Source of the DNA: Prosopocoilus inquinatus
Lineage: Eukaryota; Arthropoda; Insecta; Coleoptera; Lucanidae
DNA length: 64,000 nucleotides
Assembly: GCA_036172665.1 (NCBI GenBank)
Contig: CM069872.1
Coordinates: forward strand, 47,850,101 to 47,914,100
Reading direction: 5' to 3'
The notes under the pieces were generated by a model. It saw only the letters and a list, made by a program, of their open reading frames with translations, was not told the origin of the DNA and did no database searches. Made by a program: the position numbers and the translations under genes. This document shows positions 26,001 to 35,980 of the stretch, in pieces (position 1 is the first letter of the stretch; every line of letters starts with the position of its first letter).

Positions 26001-26445
26001 ACCTTAAAGGAAAACGTATATTATGTGGGGCTGTTGATACTTCCGCGTTTTGTTTACCAATGAAAAACCAAACGTAAGATTTGCCGTAGAGTTTCTGCTT
26101 GTAGACTTCGCACATCACCCGTCTTGCTGCCACCACGTAGAAGAGTCCGACGATGACTCTTGCGTCTTGCCTTCTTAGGTTCCGCACTGCGTCTGAGGGA
26201 TCGGATAAAAAAGATTGTCGGGTGACTATTTCTATACCGGCTTCCGTGCAACGCGCCTCTAAGTCCTCGACGGTGGAAATAAATACCTCTTCGGCCTGCT
26301 GCAGAATTGCCATCCTCGACCAGCCGAATTTTTTCATTAACTTGATGCGTGTGGGATTATGTACAGTTGCAGAAGGGTGGGTACGAAACAGAGTAGGAAA
26401 ACGATTACGATCGGACAAAGCAGGTGAACTTGCACCATAACATAA
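22800..26445 (-). CDS. GABA-B-R1: GABA-B receptor subunit 1 (5' part missing)
   Basis: Metabotropic receptor for GABA: a class C G-protein-coupled receptor of the neuronal plasma membrane, which in animals works as a dimer with subunit 2 and signals through Gi/o. Ten exons join in frame to 726 residues plus stop. Residues 1 to about 310 are the ligand-binding domain from the conserved LCYG step on; H23, Y103, W131 and E211 match positions that bind GABA in human GABBR1 (from memory). Membrane segments lie near 333-361, 371-394, 407-430, 457-475, 514-535, 551-573 and 580-601; C408 and C508 would form the usual class C disulphide. The tail has a leucine-rich coiled coil (about 626-664), used for pairing with subunit 2, and ends soon after. 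The signal peptide and about the first 150-200 residues are absent, so it is partial here only because the window ends. Subunit 1 rather than 2: the exon sequences track insect and human B1 throughout. Confidence 0.97.
23092..23229 (-). CDS. GABA-B-R1: GABA-B-R1 exon: start of cytoplasmic tail
   Basis: Codes residues 604-649, from VIEVIRHP to ELQRLISQ, all in phase 0. Donor is CAG/GTAAAA at 23092/23091; the following intron is 58 nt (23034-23091). Contains the first half of the coiled coil. Confidence 0.95.
23230..23286 (-). other. 57-nt in-frame, stop-free intron of GABA-B-R1
   Basis: Donor GTATGT (23286-23281) and acceptor CCCTGAAG bound 57 bases that are read through as 19 codons with no stop. 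Splicing restores the conserved FVPK-VIEV junction. Retention would add 19 residues, with Lys and Met enriched, directly after membrane segment 7. Confidence 0.9.
23287..23511 (-). CDS. GABA-B-R1: GABA-B-R1 exon: membrane segments 5 (end) to 7
   Basis: Starts after acceptor GACTTTTAG, codes residues 529-603 in phase 0. Includes the conserved [20 protein letters not shown] loop, the segment 6 motif with [10 protein letters not shown], and segment 7 ending IFVPK. Confidence 0.96.
23566..23805 (-). CDS. GABA-B-R1: GABA-B-R1 exon: segment 4, second outer loop, segment 5
   Basis: Starts after acceptor TTCGTTTAG, codes residues 449-528 in phase 0. Shows [13 protein letters not shown], the DPLQRRLE loop with the conserved cysteine in LEHCESQ, and YGYKGLIL. 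The 54-nt intron that follows (23512-23565) is also a multiple of three but meets a stop (TAG) at its acceptor. Confidence 0.96.
23862..24111 (-). CDS. GABA-B-R1: GABA-B-R1 exon: membrane segments 2 and 3
   Basis: Acceptor CTTTGTAG, first base completes the Arg codon begun in the previous exon; residues 366-448. Contains [14 protein letters not shown], the [11 protein letters not shown] loop, and ICQARAWLL with the disulphide cysteine. Donor ATG/GTATGT; intron 23806-23861 is 56 nt. Confidence 0.96.
24112..25110 (-). other. GABA-B-R1 intron, 999 nt
   Basis: The only long intron among those fully inside the window; the others are 54-68 nt. It holds a foldback repeat (24293-24424) and otherwise AT-rich sequence. 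Small frames at 24382-24694 and 24753-24935 show no recognisable domain. Confidence 0.9.
24293..24424. repeat. Foldback repeat inside a GABA-B-R1 intron
   Basis: ATTTGGGGATTGCTG (24309-24323) pairs with CAGCAATCCCCAAAT (24397-24411), and pairing extends outward through ATTGG/CCAAT. Arms about 30 bp, loop about 70 bases. Its insertion may explain why this intron is longer than its neighbours. Confidence 0.7.
25111..25261 (-). CDS. GABA-B-R1: GABA-B-R1 exon: linker and membrane segment 1
   Basis: Codes residues 316-364 plus split codons at both ends. Shows [23 protein letters not shown] and FNIWNSHR. Too short on Met to appear as a simple open frame; found by translating from the acceptor TTGTTTTAG. 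Donor AG/GTAGGC. Confidence 0.95.
25321..25462 (-). CDS. GABA-B-R1: GABA-B-R1 exon: end of ligand-binding domain
   Basis: Codes [19 protein letters not shown] to EVWN, residues 268-314, with the last base opening a Gly codon. Acceptor GTTTTGCAG, donor G/GTAAGA, following intron 59 nt (25262-25320). Confidence 0.95.
25531..25658 (-). CDS. GABA-B-R1: GABA-B-R1 exon: ligand-binding domain
   Basis: Codes residues 226-267, [12 protein letters not shown] to NSTQFLGIS. Acceptor TGCTTCAG; first two bases complete an Ala codon. Donor TCG/GTGGGT is the weakest in the gene. The following intron is 68 nt (25463-25530). Confidence 0.95.
25718..26002 (-). CDS. GABA-B-R1: GABA-B-R1 exon: ligand-binding domain, second lobe
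   Basis: Codes residues 131-224, from [10 protein letters not shown] to [10 protein letters not shown], with split codons at both ends. Includes [10 protein letters not shown] and [14 protein letters not shown]. Acceptor CCTTTAAG, donor TTAG/GTATGC; the following intron is 59 nt (25659-25717). Confidence 0.96.
26058..26445 (-). CDS. GABA-B-R1: GABA-B-R1 exon: ligand-binding domain (first exon in window)
   Basis: Codes residues 1-129 as numbered here, [12 protein letters not shown] to [10 protein letters not shown], opening a Gly codon. The acceptor TTTGTTTCAG at 26446 marks it as internal: the preceding residues in relatives (ending MWNLIV) come from an exon not seen here. The open frame runs on upstream to 26625, but that part is hydrophobic intron readthrough. 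Confidence 0.96.
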
Positions 26446-27022
26446 CTGAAACAAATAACAGTAAACTGTTATTATAAAAAAAAAACACGTTTGGCAGAAG
26501 TAAGTAAATTTCTTGAAGAGGTATGAACATTTAATAAAAAAAAGTATTAAGTAAATACATAAAGAAAATAGACGTAATAAAAAAAGAATACATAAAAAAA
26601 ACGAAATACGTTTGTCATGTAACACATTAAGGCCTTCAACGTGTCTCCGTATATTATATATCGAGTATATGTATAGAATGGTCTGACCCTATTCAAGTTT
26701 AAGTGCTGCGCTTTGGCATTTTCAAGCTTGGCGACTTCATCATTTATTAATTTATGATAATATAATCAAAACATACACAAAAAGCGACCCAGTGAAGAAT
26801 GAATTTTCAATTCTGATTTTGAAAAATTATTTCACACAGAATATCCAAAAATTATTTTTGTAAATATGTAGGTATTCATCTCATATACAGGTGGTCAAGT
26901 TAGTTTGCAGTATCAAATTTCGTATTGTTTGGAAACGTTAAGAGTAGGCTCTAAAAAGAAAAGCATATATGTATGCTTTTAGTTTAGTTAGTTAGTTAAG
27001 TCTTAATAAATGGGTTTAAAGA

Positions 27023-27138
27023 ATTTTATCCAACACCAGTTTATTATGAAGTCATAATAATGCCGATTTTGAATATATTATGAGGTTATTCAAAATCGGC
27101 ATTATTATAACTTCATAATAAATACATGTTGGATAAAA
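27023..27138. repeat. Foldback element, about 50-bp arms
   Basis: TTTTATCCAAC, TTTATTATGAAGT and AATAATGCCGATTTTGAATA on the left are mirrored on the right (ATTCAAAATCGGCATTATT, then ACTTCATAATAAA and GTTGGATAAAA). Centre about 15 bases. Only a few mismatches. Confidence 0.8.
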
Positions 27139-27950
27139 CTATGTATGACATTCGTGCCTTATAAGCAGCCCTTCCACTCAATAACAATTTATTTTGATGC
27201 ATCAGAGCCGCGGAAAGGGTAAGCAGTACATTCGGCGTAAAAAGTGTTCAACACTGCATGGGCCGAATTCTTTTTCCTACTTATAAGATACTTGTATAAT
27301 AAATAGCTATTAACAACGAGTCCATTATTTGAAATTAACCTACTATTCAGAGAGCATTTTTTCCTCGGCAATAATATTGTATGTAAAATGAAATTCGGTA
27401 ATTTATTGGACAGTACAACTGTAACGTATTGTTTAATAAACTTTAACGTTAAAATGCGCGCTGCAACAAAGAGCGCGAAGCTTTTTTCCGGTTGTTAATT
27501 TTCAATGATGCTGTTGTATGAATTAAAACCGTACGCAGCATTTTTTTTTCTCGTCGTTTTTGGTTTAGCTGAACACAGGCATCTTCACTCAAACGAAAAA
27601 ACTTTATTGCCTGTGTAATTTTGAAATTAAAACATGGAAATGCGGTTTTACATTGCTGCGTCGCGGAGATTTAATAAATAATGTTTCTGCTATGCTAAAG
27701 AATTAATATTTTTTTTTTTTGGGGCGATAGAAACTCATAATTTCAGTTTGTTCACGAAATGTAATTTCCCGGCGAAACTGCCCAATTCGCTTCAAACCAT
27801 TTCTCTGTGTTAACCATTGAATGAGAGTTTCATTCCAAGAAATAATCGCAGACCGCAAGGTCTAATCTAAAGTAAGCTTGTGGAGCCAGGGGCTTACGAA
27901 ATAATGTATGACTGGAATAATCTAATAAAACGCTATAGTAATGCAGGGAT

Positions 27951-28301
27951 TAATTGCGGCTTTTAGTTTATTCGAGCAGATAATTGGATAATATTCAATT
28001 GAATTTTTTTTTATTCAAATAGTTCAAGTAAGCAAAATTAATTATCATTATTAAACATAGATGCCGACAGTTTGGTTCTCATACGAACAGTCCTAGAACC
28101 GTCAGGAGCATGCGCATAACAAAAAATCTTTTGTTTTGCACAGACTCCTGACAGTTCTAGGACTGTTCGTATGAGAACCAAACTGTCGGCATCTATGTTT
28201 AATAATGATAATTAATTTTGCTTACTTTAACTATTTGAATAAAAAAAATTCAATTGAATATTATCCAATTATCTGCTCGAATAAACTAAAAGCCGCAATT
28301 A
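27951..28301. repeat. Near-perfect 158-bp-arm hairpin
   Basis: The left arm (27951-28108) starts TAATTGCGGCTTTTAG; the right arm (28145-28301) ends CTAAAAGCCGCAATTA. The arms differ by two substitutions and one T-run indel, about 98% alike, around a 36-base centre. No direct target duplication is clear. If transcribed with the host intron it would form long double-stranded RNA. It carries no open frame. Confidence 0.95.
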
Positions 28302-29412
28302 CTGTCTTTTCTAGAACCAAAACAAGCCTAACACCAGCGATGCAATAAAAATGCATCAAATCGTGTACGGAATTATTTCTTATTATGCCCTAATATGTGG
28401 CTCCTTGTGACAAATCATTCTGGAAGTAGGGGTACTTCCTCAATTAATTAATCTCAAAATCTTTAATTAAATTGATATAGAAAAAAATAACTGCTCTACT
28501 AGAAGGTTTTATTGAGGAGTTTTTTTGCTGTGCTTTGTTGTACTACAAAACAGATAAGTTTGTATGATTAAAAAAACTGAAATAAAACTCTGGTTGAGTT
28601 GCACACTGTAGGTTTAAACTACGTATAATGTTAACTGGAGTTTTCTTAATTTTTTTTGTTGTTCAGACAGTGATTAAGATGTAAAACGTATTTAACTATG
28701 AATTAAATTATAAAACGTAGTTTAACTGAAAACTGCGGTTTGATACTTAAGGAGCAGTTAATAAACTGCTGGTTTAATCGAACACTGAGCAACTCAGCCT
28801 CTGTGTGTTTAGTTTATTGTTTTACTTAAGTTCGTTTTTTGCATGTACATACATAAAATGAAAATTTCAGGGTAAACGTTTTCGTATCGCAATTGCAATC
28901 GATTTAACTATTATCATGAACTGTCACGGAGTATGTGGTATGTATTTCACAATAGTAGCAAATCATAGTCACGCAAGGCCAAACAGGATTTTAAGAAATG
29001 TGCTTGATTATTTTCAGTAAGAAAAATTTCTATTAATTAGAAGAAAACAGAAAATATTTTGGTTTACAGCCTCGACACACTTGGTTTATTACTTCAAGTG
29101 TTGCAAGTAGTGTAGTAAAATAAATTTCACACTAATGTGATAAAAATAATTTTATGAATTTAACTGTGTACCTACGCGTAGCATGTCTGCAAACATTATC
29201 ATTCTCATAATCTACTGAAATAATAAAGTGTCACGGTGATGATAAAATGTTAATTAAGACTAATTTAAGGCCCACGAACGTACAGCGCCCTCATTGTGGA
29301 GTAAGTAATCTAAAATAGTAACTGCACGCCTCTGAAGATTTGTTTGCACGTGCATACCTGCTTTTCCGATGAAAATTTCTTTCTCGTTATAAATTGGAAT
29401 TGGAATTACGGG

Positions 29413-29454
29413 GGGAATGATTTAAATCTAATTAATTAGATTTAAATCATTCCC
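29413..29454. repeat. Perfect 42-bp palindrome without spacer
   Basis: GGGAATGATTTAAATCTAAT followed by T is the exact reverse complement of the next 21 bases (centre between 29433 and 29434). Confidence 0.95.
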
Positions 29455-30559
29455 AGGACGAATTATTGCGTCACATGGTACAATGCAAAAGAAAGACGTT
29501 TTTAACGAGACGGTGAATAATTCGTTCCATTTGATTATCGCTTCATCATCTTCACGACGAAAAAGAGCGAAAAGCAGCTTAAAACGACGAGATAAAGGAA
29601 ATTTAATATACTACTTCGCGCGCAAATTATTCTGGGCGCAATTAATTCGAATAAAGCACTTTTACACAAGATTAAATCAGAAAATTTCGCAGGGAAAACT
29701 TTTTTATAATTAGCCCGGAATATGTAAAAAAGTAGGTTCTTTATTAAACCCTAATGTGATTTCTGTTTTTTTTTTTCTTTTTAATTAATTCTGTGAACTG
29801 AACGAATACAAAATATTAAACGTGAAATATTGTGGGAAGGTTTCGTTTTATTTTGGGGCGCATGGTATAAAATATAAAGCCTGGCAATGGCAGGGGAAAT
29901 TCGTTGCGTAGAAGTGTAATCAAATATTTATAAAATGTCACTCGAACTGTCTGCTTCCACCAGTATTCCTTGCGCGTAATAGGATTCATGTTAGTGACAA
30001 GTTTTCAATTAACAATAAATAAGCGTGGACGTACCCATCGATATCACATCTTTCTGTACTGTGGTATGCCATTATTCGTACAATTGATGTCAACTTCAAA
30101 ATCATAATTATAATCAGATAACATCGACATTTTAATAATTTTATATTCTCCTCGAAACGAAATACTCCTAATTAATAATGTAAGCATTCAAAGACGTCTG
30201 GGCACTATTTTGAACCATTTGTATTTTCCATGCAAACTGATTCAACACGTTGATAAGTTTTTAAATAATAAATGAAGTTCGTTCATCAACTTTTTCATCA
30301 TTAACATTTCTGGTGTATCGATTATGAGCGTATGTATGATTAGCAACGAACGAGAAATGCCTGTTAATGTTCAATGTCTTGTATAAAGATAATAAAAAAA
30401 GTATTAGTAGTATCTGTGAGACCATTCGTTGTCTGCAAAAATAAAAATAATCTTTATTGTATTTAAACTGTTGAAAAAAGAATGCTGATAGTGAGTTTCT
30501 TAAATTTAAGTTGGTAACATTTGTGGTGTTGCATTCAATAAGTGTACGAGAGAACTTCA

Positions 30560-30775
30560 GAGCGTACAGCGACTGAATTAAGCGTGCTACTGCCCATTTC
30601 AATGATCAATTGCTCAAGTCCTACTCGTCGGCGTGGATTCGAATCCCGTCAGGGCCATGGAAGTTTGTGTTGTCCGGTTTGTGACCCAGCTTATCAAATA
30701 AAGTAAATTGTCCGGAATGGTGATGCCATAAGACAATAATGTGCAGGTTGCTGCGCAAAGACAAGAAGAAGAAGA
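30560..30775 (+). mobile_element. tRNA-derived SINE-like sequence
   Basis: GGATTCGAATCCC (about 30633-30645) matches a tRNA B box and T-arm; the A-box side upstream is weak. A unique-looking body follows and the unit ends in an AAG repeat (about 30763-30775). This order, tRNA-like head, body and simple 3' tail, is that of SINEs. No cloverleaf good enough for a tRNA gene can be folded by eye. Confidence 0.45.
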
Positions 30776-33700
30776 TAATATACAGTCCAACTCTATCGAA
30801 GTTACAACAAATGCAGTAAAATCACAAGTAATTCTAGAATTAGGACAATAGTGAGTACAAGAATCTAAGGAATAAACTCAAACCAAAATGCAAAATACAA
30901 ATATTAAATCAGAAATTAATGAATATAAAAAGCATTCCAAATTAAGAAATTAAATTTGTTTTATGAAAATATAAAGTGAGAAAGGAAAGGATATTGAAGA
31001 CCGATACGGCAGCAGGGTTTAAGAATGAATCAAAACTTTTACGCAGAGATGAACAATGCGAAAACATTTTACTATGACACAAAAAAGAAGGTACTCGCAG
31101 ACCAAATAAAATGAGATCAAATCACCGAAGTGGCCAGACTATGTAAATAGGGCAAGGAAACCAAAGAGTAACGACTTCCCAAAAATTGACGACAATCTGT
31201 CTAAATAATAAAGTACAGAAATGAAAATTTTGGAAACAGGGCACCGTAAAAAAAAATGAGCAAAGAGATGAAGTAGATGGTAGACCAGAGCAGCTAAAGT
31301 GAGGAAGCTTATACTTAAACGTGTCAAGACTTCGCAAAGATTGCAATATAATTAGAAGATGGAGAAGATTCTTCTATCATCAAAAAGTCCTACAGTCGTC
31401 TCGACCATTTACTACAACAAGCGATGGAATCAAGAGACAAAGATACAGCAAAATGGAAGCCACAAGGAATAATAGTAGAAAATGATTGGAAAAGAAGGGA
31501 AGCATTAAGCATTAAGCCTTGAGAATAGTTGCAGTATAATAAAAAGATGGAGAAGAAAAAGCTTCTTGCATTATCATCAAAATCTTCTCCTTCGTTATCC
31601 TTAGGTTTCGAGGCTTATGTTCTTCCATTTTCCATAATTTTCCTCCATTTGTTCCTGACTTTTGCCATTTCCCTTCCAGCTCTCTCTCCTCTCACGCATT
31701 TTTCCCTACATCGCTGTTCCATGTTCTTTTAGGTTCTCTTGTAACTTTATCATAAGTTCTCTTTTGTTTCTTTTTTTTAGGTTGTGTTTCCCATATCCTT
31801 TTCACTTGCCTGTTTCCATACACCCGTATTAAATAGTCGAACCATCCAAATTATTTTCTTCTAAAATTTCCTTTCTGATTTAACTCCTAACTCTCCATAT
31901 TTTTTCATTTCTTTTCTTTTCATTCTCTTCACTTTTTTTCAATTTGATTTTTTTTTCTCAGAACACGAAACACACTAGGCTTAGGATAATTACGCATTTA
32001 CAAATTTGCATATGCAAATGCATATTTTGAACATTGTTTATAAATAACTACATATTTTAATGCAAATTTATTATTTAATTAATTCTTGTTGCGACGTGTA
32101 GACCGACACGTTGTAGCAGACAATCTGGACAATCAGTATTCTAAAATCAGAATACTTGAAATCGATTCTTAAATAGAGTTTAAATTTAAATTTTGAATTA
32201 TTTTTTAATGCATAATTGTCCTAAGTGTATTCATTACTATGTGGAGAATGATATAATATTTGCTTTATATTCACAAATGTCATTATTTTAACTACTTATA
32301 CATTTCTGCACTGTACTCAAGATGTGAGTGAATGAAACGCTGAAGCCAATGTAACCCCAATTTTTAGGATCTTGCGAGTTATTATCAAACAGCGGCAAGT
32401 CTAGATTATCCTTGCCAGCAAACAATCGATTGGCTTGCTAAATTATAGTGTTACTCTCCGCTACTTGCCTGTTTTATAACTACAAAAAAATTGTAAGTTC
32501 ATACTAATAGTGAATCAAATCAATAATGAATCTCATAACGCGATAAAGTGGTAAATAATGGTCTGTACGATTGGGTCTAACGGTCAAGTAAAAACATAAA
32601 GGTTAATATACATGCATTACTCCTTCCAGGGGGGGTGAACATTTATGAACTTTATCATAATCTATATTTTATATCTCTTATCGAAGTAAATTTTTGTTAA
32701 CATTTATTACAGCTACTCTTCAAGGTTTTCCCGTTGTATAGACTTACTTGTTTATTGTTTATGCTTTTACAGCAACTTTTTCCAACTATGACTGCTTCAG
32801 CATATTAGTAGTCCCTCGTACATTTAACTCGACCTTCAACCTAATTTCTCCGGGCTCAGATAATTACGTAACACCCTACAAGCTATGAGTGATTTATTAA
32901 AAAAAAAAGTTGAAAGAATATTGCTATTGTTTTAATACTTTATTTAGTACGCTAGTAAATAAAATCTTCATTCATTCTTCAAGCTTAATAAATAAAATTC
33001 CGTTGCACAAAAAAAATTGTACGGAAACAAAACAAAACTTGGAGTGTATTCAAATTTAACGAATGATTAACTCCCATCTGACAAACATGTTGAAATTTAA
33101 CTGAAAAGGATCAAAAACATATTTGATCAAAAAGAAAGGAGAAGAGTTCGCAAATATGTTCAGGCACGTTCTCAAATTAAATTACGCATCTAATGAGAAT
33201 TTGATGAAACTGAAAAAGTGAAAACGTAAAGAATGTATGCTAGAAAATTATTGAACTACGCAAATTCCAGCTTGAAAGCGTGTTCTCGTAGATTTAAGTT
33301 TAATTTAATAGGGATCTCGTAACTTTTATTCACCACATGAAGAGCCTATTCACCTACGTGAGCATATTTCAAATATCCTTAATGATGTGAACTTCACTTT
33401 GAAATTTATTTCGTCTTGATTCATGTAGATAAGAATTACAAAATTGTTAGAGGTTTTGTTTTATTTATGTCTGCGTCGATCTCATAAAATATGAAGAAAG
33501 TCGTTTTTAAAAGCTCACAAGCAATTTGAATACGAATATTAAAGCAAGTTTTGCGCATGTGTTTTGGAAATTTATATTGAATAGATCCGCAACATAATAC
33601 GGCGATAAATTCGTGGTGGGCGGGCGAGGCACTCACTTGAGATTTGTCACCCCGATACGGTCGTGTTTCGGGGGAAAAACCGCGTGGAAACTTGGATTTC

Positions 33701-35794
33701 CTCCAAATGTAATCGAATTGTCTAACTTTGGCGGAAATACATAACAAAATTTTTAAAGTTCTCCCAGGATATCTCATAAAACTATCCCCGATCCTTAATA
33801 CGGTGATCTGTCATCGACGATTCGGAACAGACAAGTGAGCCTTATAAACGAACGAAAATGGAGGGGAGGGGGTCGTATCAGCCCTTATTACCTTCATTGT
33901 ACTCGCTTGGAAACTGCGTATTAGTGCCAAAAGTGGTAAAAGGAGATCCCATCAAAGGTTAAGACCGGTAAGAAGAAGAAACAATATTAGATTGTGTTTC
34001 GATTGGCCGGAGAAGATAAATAAAGCTCTTTGTAAAGTTCTTATAAGAATTTAATGGCGCGGCTAAAACCAGAAATGAAAAATCTTTTCAGTATAGGCCG
34101 CAGCTAAAAAGCGTGAGCAAATCGGTTTTCCTTAAGACGAATGAATAACATAAATTTTCGATTCGATGAAAAGGGAACACAAGGCAGGCGGCTCAATAAG
34201 TGATAGACGATTTTTTAAACTGCGCTCCAATTCTCGAATCATAATTCTCTCATAAAAAAATCTGATGATTGCTTTTACACATGAAAACTCCGCGCGTAAT
34301 TTGAACATCTGCCGCAACTTCAAAACTGTAATTAGTTTTCACAATTGTTTTCATCCGATGCATTTCAATTTAATTTAATGAAATGTAACTACAATTTAGT
34401 ACGGTTTTAGTTGCCGAGGATATTTTTAAATGAAGCAATTACGCGAAAATGTTTTAAAATTTACTTTTTCTAGAAATTTTCATTAATAAAATATTTCAAT
34501 AAATAGATGTATAGAGGCTGTCCCTTAAATGTCTTCAAAGCTTCATGTAGCCCTATAACGAGTATTCAATTAAATAAAAACGGTCTAGATAGCTATGAGG
34601 GTTCTTCGTACGACTAGCGTGAAGTGTCACTTGCATTTCTAACCTGACTTTAATTAAAAAAAGACATTTCAAAATAAATGTTTATTACCGAATATTTACA
34701 TATATTGAATATAAATAATAGAGAAAAAATGCAGGAGCACCTTTCGAATTGAATGAACGTTTGATTTAAATAGCTCTCTTAAAAGTATTATTAGTATAAA
34801 GTATTAATTGTTTACAATAAATGTTTAAAGTTGAAAGTGAATTTTATTGGAGACAACAACATCCGGAATTGTGACCAGGATTACATTGACAACGTTATCA
34901 TCATCATCAACGTCGAGACTGGATAAAACAAAGACAAATCAAAAAAAGCTTAATCATGATGATAATTGCGTGGCTCGGCGCAAGCCGTCACACATTGTTG
35001 TTATGTTTAAGATAAAAATTCCTGCCTTCCGCATTTAAACAAACAATCTGAAAACGGAATCACGAGTTTATTGCTGGCAGGTGTTTAATAGGTGCAACAG
35101 GTGTAAACCCAGAGCGTCATTAGAGAGTTGTGCGTAAGGCGAAAGTCAAACGCTCACAAGAGATGCAAACCTGGAGTGACGATTTAGCTATCGTGAATTC
35201 CGTGGTTTTCACGCGTGTAAAGTAGATAAGTCTTTTGGTTAATCTACGACAAGAGTTGGAGGATCCCTTTCCTTCAAGAGCCCAAAACCCTGAGTTTCAA
35301 AGAACCAAAAAGAGCTACCAGTCAGGCCCACTACATAGCAATATGTTACATTTTTGAATTCACGAGAGAAATAATTGCTTTTAAACAGGATTTTACAAAA
35401 TATACTGTACCATTCCATTTGGAAAACAAAAATTGCTTATACTTTATGCTTTTGATTTCATATAAGATGTATATAACAATCGAACAACTTTATTTGCTTT
35501 TATAGTTGCAGCTATTGATTGTTAAATGTAAAGTGAATGATCCTGTATACTTCATATTTACTTTAACTTTTGGGATATATTTTGTATAAAACGTAATTGA
35601 CTTATATTTTATATGTATATTCTGGCCTTTTCTCAAGTGACGCAAGTTGACCTTGTCTGCCTCGTTGCTATACTGGGATGTTGCTCTCGAAACGCGGGTC
35701 TTCTTCAGTTGTTGCAACAAATGTGCATTCGGTCTCCTGATCTGTTGCTTCATTGTTGTTCATCTCCAAGTGTCAACACCTTGCACCTTGGTGA

Positions 35795-35845
35795 TACTGT
35801 CCTGACGAGGTGTAATAAGACCGAAACATACATCGTCACTGACAT
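35795..35845 (+). ncRNA. Hammerhead ribozyme-like motif
   Basis: CTGACGA (35802-35808), a five-base stem GGTGT/AGACC with one mismatch and an AATA loop, then GAAAC (35823-35827). Stem III can be C-G and A-U around a seven-base loop, giving a GTC cleavage triplet (35835-35837). Stem I pairing next to the core is poor (TGTC/GACA only with an offset). Likely a relic within a retroelement; activity is uncertain. Confidence 0.4.
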
Positions 35846-35884
35846 TCCTTGCCAGTTATGCCGATATTAACTCCCCGTCATTGA

Positions 35885-35980
35885 GGGCCAGTTGCACTTA
35901 AGCCGAGCTTAAATTTTCATAATATTAATGTAACTCACTTTCCAAGCGGCGCTTAAAGTTATGTTTGGTGCAACTGGCCC
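35885..35980. mobile_element. MITE, GGGCCAGTTGCAC family
   Basis: Ends are GGGCCAGTTGCAC and its reverse complement GTGCAACTGGCCC. The flanking triplets are TGA and TAA, close to a TNA target duplication. Related tips occur at 55171-55370 and 60874-61061. Confidence 0.65.

Noticed and set aside
26446..26625. Open extension upstream of the first GABA-B-R1 exon, hydrophobic like a signal peptide
   Set aside because: A good acceptor stands at 26446 and the homologous protein needs much more N-terminal sequence; the extension is AT-rich intron.
30620..30660. A tRNA gene at the B-box-like GGATTCGAATCCC
   Set aside because: No acceptor stem or good A box could be paired by eye; a SINE-like relic is more likely.
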